Assembly: GCA_934515035.1 (NCBI GenBank)
Contig: CAKSXP010000125.1
Coordinates: 1 to 5,941, forward strand
DNA from: an uncultured Oscillospiraceae bacterium
GTDB taxonomy: Bacteria > Bacillota > Clostridia > Oscillospirales > Oscillospiraceae
DNA length: 5,941 nt
Direction: 5' to 3'
In this document: one piece after another, positions 1 to 5,807 of the stretch
How positions within the stretch are numbered: the stretch's first letter is position 1
Layout of the letters: the number at the start of each line of letters is the position of its first letter
Program-made: the position numbers and the translations under genes
Notes under the pieces: generated by a model
What the model was told of the DNA's origin: nothing
What the model saw: the letters and a program-made list of their open reading frames with translations, nothing else
Database searches by the model: none

Positions 1-595
1 GGCAGAATTGCTTGCATTTCATATCGCCGTCCACGAAGAACAGGCCGACCTCGCCGTCGCGGAGTATCGCGCCGCGCTTTACAAGCACGGTCGATCCGTC
101 CGGTATGACGGGCTCCATGCTGTCTCCGCTGATGCGGGCGGCAAAGTCCGCCTCGGAGTCCGCAGGCACCTCATATTCCTCGTAATCGTCGCCCAGAGCG
201 GGAGAGGCGTAGCCGGCGGCGGCGGGAGTGTAGTACAGAGGAATGATCTTTGTGATTGATCCGGACCTGGGAAGGGCGGAATTGACGCGCTCCAGCTCCG
301 AACCGGCGACGAGCTTCACCGTGCGCTTGCCGTGCTCGTCCAGGGCGCGGAAATCGTCCAGCAGCGCCTGTTCCTCGGCGCTGGGAAGAGCGGAACGGGC
401 CTCTCCGTCATAGAATATTTCTACGGGGACCTTCAGCTCGCTGCAAATGCGCAGAAGCAGGTCGAAGCTGATCTTCATATTGTCGCGGCCTATTATGCTG
501 TAAAGCGTTTGGGGACTCGTTCCGCTTCTGCGCGCGAGCTCGCTGACTGTCATTCCGCGCTCGTCCAGCAGCTTTTTGAGCATGGTCCCTATCAT
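1..595 (-). CDS. LexA/CI-type phage repressor: XRE HTH plus S24 self-cleaving peptidase domain (3' end cut by window edge)
   Basis: Reads through the left edge; 198 codons are visible and probably only some 15-20 are missing. Residues 1-65 form an XRE/Cro-CI helix-turn-helix (MTVSELARRSGTSPQTLYSI, residues 15-34). Residues 118-198 are an S24/LexA-like peptidase: candidate self-cleavage bond Ala127-Gly128 in YYTPAAAGYASP, nucleophile Ser159 in SGDSMEP, general base Lys195 in MKCKQF. In this family RecA filaments formed after DNA damage stimulate self-cleavage and release the operator. The start at 595 is chosen because GGAAGGGAG (614-606) lies 10 nt upstream; the next ATG (583) would be 22 nt away. 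It is divergent from the zinc-protein/lysin operon, the standard repressor position, and probably also represses itself. Family assignment is firm; target and SOS response are inferred. Confidence 0.9.
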   Translation of the reverse strand, partial: MIGTMLKKLLDERGMTVSELARRSGTSPQTLYSIIGRDNMKISFDLLLRICSELKVPVEIFYDGEARSALPSAEEQALLDDFRALDEHGKRTVKLVAGSELERVNSALPRSGSITKIIPLYYTPAAAGYASPALGDDYEEYEVPADSEADFAARISGDSMEPVIPDGSTVLVKRGAILRDGEVGLFFVDGDMKCKQFC

Positions 596-627
596 AAAAC
601 ATACGCTCCCTTCCTGTGGTTGAAACA

Positions 628-656
628 AATATATCATAATTAATATAATGAGTCAA
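628..656 (-). promoter_or_regulatory. Sigma-A promoter of the repressor gene
   Basis: On the minus strand there is TTGACT (656-651), a 17-nt spacer and TATATT (633-628), each one mismatch from consensus. Transcription would start near 621, giving a leader of about 25 nt that contains the repressor's ribosome site. Confidence 0.7.
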
Positions 657-668
657 CAGAATAATTAG

Positions 669-743
669 GCAAATGCATAAGAAAGTACTTGACATGTTCT
701 GCGTTTGCGTATATTATGAAAGCGTGGAAACGCAATTGCATAA
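669..743. promoter_or_regulatory. Three operator-like 12-bp elements between the divergent promoters
   Basis: The sequence GCAAATGCATAA (669-680, plus strand), GCAAACGCAGAA (708-697, minus strand) and GCAATTGCATAA (732-743, plus strand) are variants of GCAA(A/T)(T/C)GCA(T/G)AA. Their 8-bp cores are perfect or near palindromes, as expected for a dimeric HTH repressor. The middle copy lies inside the spacer of the rightward promoter, the third lies just after its likely start site, and the first lies between the two promoters' -35 boxes. Binding by the adjacent S24 repressor is inferred from position and symmetry. Confidence 0.6.
689..717 (+). promoter_or_regulatory. Strong sigma-A promoter of the zinc-protein/lysin operon
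   Basis: A perfect TTGACA (689-694) is followed by exactly 17 nt and TATTAT (712-717). The start site should be near 724, leaving a 35-nt leader. An operator-like element sits within the spacer, so bound repressor would block polymerase directly. TGCGTTT (700-706) and AAACGCA (728-734) form a 7-bp inverted repeat around the -10 box. Confidence 0.8.
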
Positions 744-758
744 AGGAACGGGTGGTAT

Positions 759-1034
759 ATGTACAGAAACTGCGAGGAGATGCCGGAGATCGGACGCGTG
801 CTCAGGGACGGAGACCCGAACGGCGGAAGAGGGCCGCGCTGTGAAGAATGCGGCGCGGTCCTGGAGCCCGGCGAGCGGGCTTTTTCCTGGGCAGGCGTGA
901 GAGGTAGAGAGGTTCTGGTTTGCGAATCCTGTTTCCGCGGTCTTTTTGACGAGCTGAGCATCGACGAGAAGGCCGCGCTGGCGGGGTCGGAGACCGTGGT
1001 GATCGGGAAAGGAGCGGGACGCTACGGAAATTGA
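759..1034 (+). CDS. Small zinc-ribbon-like protein (CxxC...CxxC), unknown function
   Basis: This 91-residue soluble protein is first in the operon behind the repressor-controlled promoter. ATG 759 has AAAGGAA (742-748) about 10 nt upstream. Two cysteine pairs, C28-x2-C31 (CEEC) and C55-x2-C58 (CESC), separated by 23 residues, look like a four-cysteine zinc site; C5 is extra. The C-terminus (65-91) is charged and then glycine-rich. There is no signal peptide or membrane segment, so it is not a holin. I do not recognise the family. Small zinc-ribbon proteins in phage genomes are often DNA- or RNA-polymerase-associated, but nothing here shows a specific role. Its stop codon (1032-1034) lies in the likely start region of the amidase, and losing one T at 1031-1032 would fuse the two genes. 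Confidence 0.75.
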   Translation: MYRNCEEMPEIGRVLRDGDPNGGRGPRCEECGAVLEPGERAFSWAGVRGREVLVCESCFRGLFDELSIDEKAALAGSETVVIGKGAGRYGN

Positions 1035-1800
1035 GGTAAGTTACACGACTAGATCGGACGGATGGAACAACGGCTCCATCGTTCCGAAAGGGATCGTGCT
1101 GCACTCGACCGCATGGCCGGGTAAGGACGCGCGGTATATCAGGGACTTTTTCGACGCGCCGAACCGCGGCGCGAGCATACATGCGGCAGTGGACGACCGC
1201 AGGGTCGTGCAGTGTCTGCCGTGGACAAAAAAGGCGGGACACGTCGGGAGAGGGAGCCGGGGAACGCTCAACACGACTCATATCGGCGTTGAGATGTGCG
1301 AGCCCCTGGGGCTGGTCTACAACAGCAGCGGCAGCGTTATCGTCCGCTATGAGCCCGTGCCGGGGTATTTCCAAAAGGTCTGGAAAAATACCGTGCGGCT
1401 GTTTGCGATGCTCTGCGGCAGATTCGGGCTGGACCCGATGGCCGACGGCGTTATATTGTCCCACGCGGAGGCACACGCGCGCGGCTACGGCGACAACCAC
1501 GCGGACACGGCCCACTGGTTCCGCTGGGAGGGCGTCACGATGGACGATTTTCGCGAAGCCGTTCGGGATGAGCGGGGAGAGGAGGATGAAGAGATGAGCT
1601 ATGAACAGTTTGTTGAATACATGGACAGATACATGTCCGAGACGGCGAAGGACGAACCGGCCGCATGGGCTAAGGAGGCAGCCGAGAAGGCGGTCGAGAA
1701 GGGCATAGTGCAGGGCGACGGCAGCGGAGCCTTTAACTGGCGCAGGCCGCTGACGCGCGAGGCATATGTCGTCATGCAGGACAGAGCCGGACTGCTCTGA
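1030..1800 (+). CDS. N-acetylmuramoyl-L-alanine amidase, endolysin type, with C-terminal SLH-like repeat
   Basis: The protein cuts the bond between N-acetylmuramic acid and L-alanine in peptidoglycan. Numbered from codon 1030, an Amidase_2/PGRP fold spans about residues 5-165: KGIVLHSTAWPG carries the first zinc His (H25), LSHAEAHARG the second (H145) and HADTAHWF the likely Asp (D159). An acidic linker (EEDEE) follows. Residues about 210-256 resemble one S-layer-homology-like repeat (AWAKEAAEKAVEKG, GDGSGAF, PLTREAYVVM) seen in clostridial lysins. There is no signal peptide, so export would need a holin or cell death. The start is uncertain: the frame opens at 1003 and has no ATG, GTG or TTG before GTG 1096, which would remove the strand before H25 and has AAGGG only 3 nt away. 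I therefore place it at ATT 1030, overlapping the upstream stop; ACG 1024, nine nt after AAAGGAG (1008-1014), or a frameshift fusion are alternatives. Confidence 0.85.
   Translation: MEVSYTTRSDGWNNGSIVPKGIVLHSTAWPGKDARYIRDFFDAPNRGASIHAAVDDRRVVQCLPWTKKAGHVGRGSRGTLNTTHIGVEMCEPLGLVYNSSGSVIVRYEPVPGYFQKVWKNTVRLFAMLCGRFGLDPMADGVILSHAEAHARGYGDNHADTAHWFRWEGVTMDDFREAVRDERGEEDEEMSYEQFVEYMDRYMSETAKDEPAAWAKEAAEKAVEKGIVQGDGSGAFNWRRPLTREAYVVMQDRAGLL
1594..1800 (+). CDS. Possible internally started C-terminal lysin fragment (68 residues)
   Basis: ATG 1594 is in frame with the amidase and is preceded by GGAGAGGAGG (1576-1585) with an 8-nt gap, a better initiation site than any at the true gene start. Translation here would give the linker end (MSYEQFVEYMDRYM) plus the SLH-like repeat and no catalytic domain. 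Clostridial phage lysins such as CD27L and CTP1L are known to make a separate wall-binding fragment from an internal start. The purine-rich stretch also simply encodes the Glu-rich linker, so use of this start is inference. Confidence 0.4.
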   Translation: MSYEQFVEYMDRYMSETAKDEPAAWAKEAAEKAVEKGIVQGDGSGAFNWRRPLTREAYVVMQDRAGLL

Positions 1801-1810
1801 CAGCCGGGCA

Positions 1811-1853
1811 TAAAAAATTCCCGGAGAGTCCGGGAAAACGGACTCTCCGGGAA
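1811..1853 (-). terminator. Rho-independent terminator of the purine permease gene
   Basis: A perfect 15-bp stem (1818-1832 with 1839-1853) around a 6-nt loop is followed on the minus strand by six T (1817-1812). It starts 22 nt after the permease stop codon. On the plus strand the hairpin is followed by GAAAACGG, with no T run, so it is a poor terminator for the lysin operon, although the stem could still slow polymerase. Confidence 0.9.
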
Positions 1854-1874
1854 AACGGAACATGCAGTGTGCCG

Positions 1875-3341
1875 TTACATCGAGACGGTCACAAACTTGA
1901 AGATGAAGAGAATGGCGATTATCGTAATGACGATATCACGCTTTGAATACTTCTTTGCAAAGAGCGTCAGTATGACATAGGCGATGGAGCCGATACCGAT
2001 ACCGTTGGAGATGGAATAGGTCATCGGCATCATGATAAGCGTGAGGAAGGCGGGCACCGCGCAGCGGTAATCGCTCATGTCGACCTTTGCAAAGCTCTTG
2101 AGCATCAGGACGCCGACAAAGATCAGCGCCGGTGCGGTGGCGCAGGAGGGGATTATGCTTGCCAGCGGGCTGAGGAACAGACACACGACAAAGCACGCGG
2201 CGGTCACAAGGCTGGCAAGACCGGTTCTCGCACCGGCGGCAACGCCGGAGGCGGACTCGACGAAGGTCGTGCAGGTCGAGGTGCCGAGAACGGCGCCGGT
2301 CACGGTTCCGATCGAGTCGCAGAGCATGCACTTGTCAACGGCGATGGGGTCGCCGTTTTCATCGAGCATTCCGGCCTCGGAGGCGGTTCCGTAGAGCGTG
2401 CCGACGGTGTCGAACATATCGACGAGGCAGAAGGAGATTATCAGGACGATGGCCGAGAATATGCCGCCGACATAGGGGGAGAAGAAGGCGTTGTGCCAGG
2501 CGTCGGCGTTGAACAGGCCGAGGAAGCCGATCTCGCCGAAGTCGTGGAAGGACTGGCCGATCTGGCTGACGTCGAAGGACGGGAGCTGCCATGTCATGAG
2601 GTAGTACAGCACGGTGCTCACGAGGATGCCGAGGATGACGGCGCCCTTGAGCTTATAGTGGGAGAAGATGCCGATGAGGAGCAGACCGATCAGCGCGACG
2701 AGCGCGGGAGCACACTCGGCAAGAGCGTTGGCGGCGGTGAAGCCGTCGGTCCCGACCTTGGCGATGATGCTGTGGAAATCGAAGAACTGGAGCAGAGTAT
2801 ACTGGTTTGCCTGGATGACGCCCGCGTTCTGGAAACCGATGAACGCGATAAACAGGCCGATACCGGCGGGAATAGCCTGCTTGAGAGCCTCGGGCATGGC
2901 CTTTGCGATATAGCTGCGAAGGCCGGTGGCGGAGAGAATGAGGAACACGATACCGGACAGGAAAATGATGACCAGACCGGACTGGTAGCCTGCGACGACG
3001 TCGGTGCCGGAGAAGAACGCGGCAGAGACAAAGCAGGTGCAGAAGAAAGCGTTCAGACCCATTCCGCAGGCCTGTGCAAAGGGCATACGCGCATACAGCG
3101 CCATCAGAAGAGTGCCGGCAATGGCGACGAGGATGGAGGCGATATACACCGCGTTCCATATCTGCCCCATAACTTCGGCCGGTGCGCCAAGCTCGACGAG
3201 CCAGCCGGTGGCTCCGCCCGCGGCGACCTGGGTCGGATTGACAAACAGAATGTATGCCATTGCGAAGAAGGTCGTAAGGCCGCCGATTATTTCCAGCCTT
3301 ACATTCGATCCGCGCTCGCGGATGCTGAAGAATTTGTCCAT
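1875..3341 (-). CDS. NCS2-family (AzgA/PbuG-type) hypoxanthine/guanine/adenine permease
   Basis: A 488-residue inner-membrane protein that imports purine bases by proton symport, by analogy with PbuG/PbuO and the E. coli AzgA-group carriers. The family N-terminus is intact (MDKFF then GGLTTFFAMAYILFVNP, about 20-36). Many hydrophobic segments fill the protein, and the conserved substrate-site motifs FDTVGTLYG (about 310-318) and ESASGVAAGARTGL (about 362-375) are present. Length is close to the family norm. Exact substrate cannot be read from sequence. The start at 3341 is chosen over ATG 3347 because AAGGAG lies 8 nt from the former but only 2 nt from the latter; using 3347 would add Met-Gln. 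It has its own promoter and terminator, so it is a single-gene unit downstream of the S9 peptidase gene. The leader is too short for a purine riboswitch. Confidence 0.93.
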   Translation of the reverse strand: MDKFFSIRERGSNVRLEIIGGLTTFFAMAYILFVNPTQVAAGGATGWLVELGAPAEVMGQIWNAVYIASILVAIAGTLLMALYARMPFAQACGMGLNAFFCTCFVSAAFFSGTDVVAGYQSGLVIIFLSGIVFLILSATGLRSYIAKAMPEALKQAIPAGIGLFIAFIGFQNAGVIQANQYTLLQFFDFHSIIAKVGTDGFTAANALAECAPALVALIGLLLIGIFSHYKLKGAVILGILVSTVLYYLMTWQLPSFDVSQIGQSFHDFGEIGFLGLFNADAWHNAFFSPYVGGIFSAIVLIISFCLVDMFDTVGTLYGTASEAGMLDENGDPIAVDKCMLCDSIGTVTGAVLGTSTCTTFVESASGVAAGARTGLASLVTAACFVVCLFLSPLASIIPSCATAPALIFVGVLMLKSFAKVDMSDYRCAVPAFLTLIMMPMTYSISNGIGIGSIAYVILTLFAKKYSKRDIVITIIAILFIFKFVTVSM

Positions 3342-3349
3342 TTGCATTA

Positions 3350-3355
3350 CTCCTT
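3350..3355 (-). promoter_or_regulatory. Ribosome binding site that decides the permease start
   Basis: AAGGAG on the minus strand stands 8 nt before ATG 3341 and only 2 nt before ATG 3347, favouring the shorter protein. Confidence 0.7.
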
Positions 3356-3389
3356 TTTCTTTCTTTGATTGAGCATAGACGGTATGTTC

Positions 3390-3418
3390 ATTTTACAATG
3401 CATGGAGAAACATATCAA
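3390..3418 (-). promoter_or_regulatory. Sigma-A promoter of the permease gene
   Basis: The minus strand shows TTGATA (3418-3413), a 17-nt spacer and TAAAAT (3395-3390), each one mismatch from consensus. The start should fall near 3383, leaving about 40 nt of leader. Confidence 0.7.
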
Positions 3419-3420
3419 GA

Positions 3421-3446
3421 GTGACTGTCACACATTTGTGCACAAA
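3421..3446. promoter_or_regulatory. Two palindromes upstream of the permease promoter, candidate operator
   Basis: GTGACTGTCAC (3421-3431, 5+1+5) begins three bases upstream of the -35 box. TTTGTGCACAAA (3435-3446) is a perfect 12-bp palindrome, and CACATTTGTG (3431-3440) overlaps both. The position suits an activator or an upstream repressor. The sequences do not resemble a PurR box, and the regulator is unknown. Confidence 0.4.
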
Positions 3447-3477
3447 AAACCGTGCTGACGAAGGAAACGGCCAAAGT

Positions 3478-5444
3478 TCAGCCGCGGTGGGAATCGAACC
3501 ACCCGGTTATCTCGCTCAGACGCTTGATGCGGTGCAGGGGCTTGCCGCTTCGGGACAGCTCGTGGTTCTCGCCCTTGAAGCAGACCATTCTGCTCTCGAC
3601 GCCGTGGGTCACGAGCGCCGAATACATCTGATAGCCCTGGTCGATCGGACAGCGGTAGTCCTCGAAGGAGTGGATGAACAGGGTCGGGGTCCTGCACTGG
3701 GCGGCATACTTCAGCGGGCTGTGCTGCCACAGCTTTTCCGGCGAAGGCCATACCGATGCGGCGCACTGGTCCTCGGCGAAGGAGGGGCCGATGTCGGACA
3801 CGCCGTAGAAGGATATCCAGTTGGATATGGAGCGCTGGCTGGCACAGGCGCGGAAGCGGTCGGTATGGGTTATGATCCAGTTGGTCATGAAGCCGCCGTA
3901 GGAACCGCCGGTCTCAAAGAAGTTGTCCGCGTCCATCCAGGGGTGCTTTTCAAGGGCGGCGTCGCAGAAGGCCATGATGTCGTCAAAATCGACCGTGCCG
4001 TATTTGCCGCGGATGTCCATAAATTCGCCGCGCCCGTCGGAGCCCGTCGGGTTGCAGAAAATAACGGCGTAGCCCTTGCCGGCCCAATACTGCATCTCGT
4101 GGTAGAACACTTCGCCGTATACGGTCTTGGGTCCGCCGTGGACATCGAGTATGACAGGGTATTTCTTTTCGGGGTCAAAGTCGATGGGGCGGAGAACAAA
4201 GCCGTGGATCTCGTGTCCGGCGGTCGTGATGTTGAGCGGTTCGGGGCGGGCGACATATTTTCCGCGCAGGGCCTTTGTGTTGAAGGAACTGACCCGGCGG
4301 CACTTTTCGTCATAAAGCTCCTGCGGGCGCATGTCCCACATGGCGCAGAGAAGCATGCTGCCGCCGCTCATGTCAAAGCAGTCGATAGAGCCCGGCCTTT
4401 CGATGACCGGAGAGACCGCGCCGTTCTCAAGTTTGTAAAGCCCGGCGCTGTCAAAGCGCGTGGAGATGAAATAATATGTATCGCCGATCATTTTCGCGGC
4501 GCGGCCTCCGCCGTAGCGCACATCGGAGCCGACGGAGCTGCCGGGGGCAAAGCCGTATACGGCATAGGGCGTTATCTCCCAGGTGCCGTAGGCCATCGTG
4601 AAGAAATCCGGGTCGGTGTTCAGACCGAATTTATCGTCCGAAACGAGCAGCAGCACGAAGGAAGCGCCAAGCTCATAGGACAGGATGCGGAAGCCCTCGC
4701 GGCTTTCCGCTATGCGGCTGGTCTCGCCGGAGGCAAGATCCAGACGGAAGAGAGTTTCACCGCCGAAGTGCTCCGGCATCGGAACGGTCACATCGACGGC
4801 GCTGAAATAAGCCGCGCTGCCGTCCGCGTCGAGCTTGAGGTCCGAAATGTCGAGTCCCGTTTCCGTCAGCCTTGTGAGCGCGTTTTTAACGGGGTCGTAG
4901 CAGAACAGCGATGTGTAAGCGCCGGAGACGAAGCCGCCGCCGTTCCACCACCAGGGGAGCTGGGTGACTTCCTCATAGTCCTCGTTTTCCTTTACGGATT
5001 TGAGATAGGCTTCCGTAAGCTTTTTGTCGCCGGTGTAAAGCTCCTCGTATCCGGGGAAGGTCGTGCCCAGGGCGAGAAAGCGGCCGTCCTTGAGCGGGAC
5101 AAGCTGTGAAACGGGGATGGGCAGCGTGAACGCGGGCTCGGCCTCGCCGCCGAGAAGGCTTATCCTGTAAAAACGGCTGGAGACCGAGGGCTCCTTTCCG
5201 TCGCCGCGGCTGCTGCGGAAAATGACCGTATCGTCGTCCGTGTAGCAGAAGAAGCCGGAATCCTTTCCGCCGGAGGTAAGGCGGCGTATGGCTCCGTCCT
5301 TCCTGACGTAGAGGCTGGTGAGATATTTGTTTTCTTTCTTGCCGGCGGTCGTAACGGCAAAGCAGGGTTTGAGCCGGAAGGCGAAAATTCAACGCCGGAG
5401 ATAAAGCTCAGATTACAGAAATCATCGATAGCAATGGGTTTCAT
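3478..5444 (-). CDS. S9-family serine peptidase (prolyl oligopeptidase/acylaminoacyl-peptidase type), with a single-base frameshift near codon 25
   Basis: A cytoplasmic peptidase that should cleave short or N-acylated peptides. With one base restored the protein is about 655 residues, normal for YuxL-like enzymes. An N-terminal beta-propeller (about 1-420) precedes the alpha/beta hydrolase. The oxyanion strand VILDVHGGP and the full triad are visible: Ser515 in GGSYGG, Asp596 in FEDYRCP, His628 in GENHELSRSGKPLHR. The start ATG 5444 has AAAGGGAGG 7 nt upstream and encodes MKPIAIDDFCNLSFISG. That frame continues as SPSGSNPALPL, whereas the body of the protein (KPCFAVTTAGKKE onward) is in the next frame, which has a stop at 5389-5391. 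Adding one A to the AAA at 5368-5370 gives the family-like SPSGSKPCFAV. The body frame has no ATG, GTG or TTG until 4791, inside the propeller, so an intact enzyme is not made unless the base is a sequencing error. No other stop was found from 5388 to 3478. Confidence 0.85.
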
Positions 5445-5451
5445 GGCATGG

Positions 5452-5460
5452 CCTCCCTTT
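5452..5460 (-). promoter_or_regulatory. Ribosome binding site fixing the S9 peptidase start
   Basis: AAAGGGAGG on the minus strand, 7 nt before ATG 5444, marks the authentic peptidase start even though that frame is later broken. An out-of-frame ATG at 5449 gives only ATG CCA TGA. Confidence 0.75.
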
Positions 5461-5491
5461 GGTAAGTTTTAAGCGAAGGAGCAAAAAAGCT

Positions 5492-5525
5492 AAAAATCCC
5501 AAATGCTGTTGCATTCGGGATTTTT
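5492..5525 (-). terminator. Rho-independent terminator of the tRNA operon
   Basis: AAAAATCCC (5492-5500) pairs with GGGATTTTT (5517-5525) and AATGC (5502-5506) with GCATT (5511-5515), with one internal mismatch and a TGTT loop. On the minus strand the stem ends in five T, then AGC and six more T. It begins at the final base of the tRNA-Tyr CCA. The A/T ends also make it plausible as a terminator in the other direction. Confidence 0.85.
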
Positions 5526-5609
5526 GGTGGAGGAGGGTGGATTCGAACCACCGAAGTCACTGACAACAGATTTACAGTCTGCCCCCTTTGGCCACTCGGG
5601 AACTCCTCC
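5525..5609 (-). tRNA. tRNA-Tyr (anticodon GTA)
   Basis: The acceptor stem GGAGGAG (5609-5603) pairs with CTCCTCC (5535-5529), discriminator A, with CCA encoded at 5527-5525. The anticodon loop CTGTAAA has GTA at 5575-5573. The T arm has the standard GGTTCGAATCC. A long variable arm makes it a class II tRNA, as expected for bacterial tRNA-Tyr. Length is 85 nt with CCA. Confidence 0.96.
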
Positions 5610-5634
5610 GTATTGAATTTTCAGCAGAGCAGGT

Positions 5635-5710
5635 TGGAGCTGGTGGACGGATTCGAACCCCCGACCTGCTGATTACAAATCAGCTGCTCTACCGACTGAG
5701 CTACACCAGC
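5635..5710 (-). tRNA. tRNA-Thr (anticodon TGT)
   Basis: GCTGGTG (5710-5704) pairs with CACCAGC (5645-5639), discriminator T, CCA encoded at 5637-5635. Loop TTTGTAA between GCTGA and TCAGC places TGT at 5677-5675. It is 76 nt long and lies 25 nt upstream of tRNA-Tyr in the same transcript. The T stem GGGGG/CCGTC has a G-G mismatch (5660 with 5648) and a G-T pair, which is unusual for this gene. Confidence 0.94.
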
Positions 5711-5737
5711 AAACTGACGCGGTTAACAGCGAGATTT

Positions 5738-5766
5738 ACTATATCATAGACGAGAGAAAAAGTCAA
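5738..5766 (-). promoter_or_regulatory. Sigma-A promoter of the tRNA-Thr/tRNA-Tyr operon
   Basis: TTGACT (5766-5761), 17 nt, then TATAGT (5743-5738) on the minus strand, with TGA directly before the -10 box (extended -10). The start would be near 5731, about 20 nt before mature tRNA-Thr. Confidence 0.8.
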
Positions 5767-5770
5767 TACC

Positions 5771-5783
5771 CCTTTCTGAAAGG
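5771..5783. repeat. Short perfect inverted repeat upstream of the tRNA promoter
   Basis: CCTTTC-T-GAAAGG, 6+1+6, begins four bases upstream of the tRNA promoter -35 box. It could be a protein site or chance; no T run suggests a terminator. Confidence 0.3.
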
Positions 5784-5807
5784 AAATCGAAATTTATCAT
5801 TTTCCCG

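Noticed and set aside
689..700. Half of a LexA-like box (GACATGTTC) at the rightward promoter
   Set aside because: Only one arm fits the Firmicute SOS box; the opposite arm is degraded.
802..1863. Minus-strand open frame (353 codons) opposite the zinc protein and amidase
   Set aside because: Covers two supported plus-strand genes and the terminator hairpin; Arg/Pro-rich shadow translation.
2493..3368. Plus-strand open frame (291 codons) opposite the permease
   Set aside because: Mirror frame of a strongly conserved membrane protein; Glu/Asp/Gly-rich low-complexity product.
3348..3420. Purine riboswitch upstream of the permease
   Set aside because: The predicted leader is about 40 nt and has no three-way-junction pattern.
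3444..3472. Possible terminator after the peptidase stop (CCGT...ACGG followed by six T on the minus strand)
   Set aside because: The stem is only 4 bp, or 6 with two G-T pairs, around a 13-nt loop; too weak to call.
3478..4791. Treating GTG 4791 as the true start of the S9 peptidase
   Set aside because: The conserved propeller sequence continues upstream in the same frame to 5388, and the good ribosome site is at 5452-5460.
3421..5109. Long plus-strand open frame (562 codons) opposite the S9 peptidase
   Set aside because: It is the antisense shadow of a GC-rich conserved gene; its Ala/Val/Gly-rich sequence shows no recognisable domain and there is no matching promoter.
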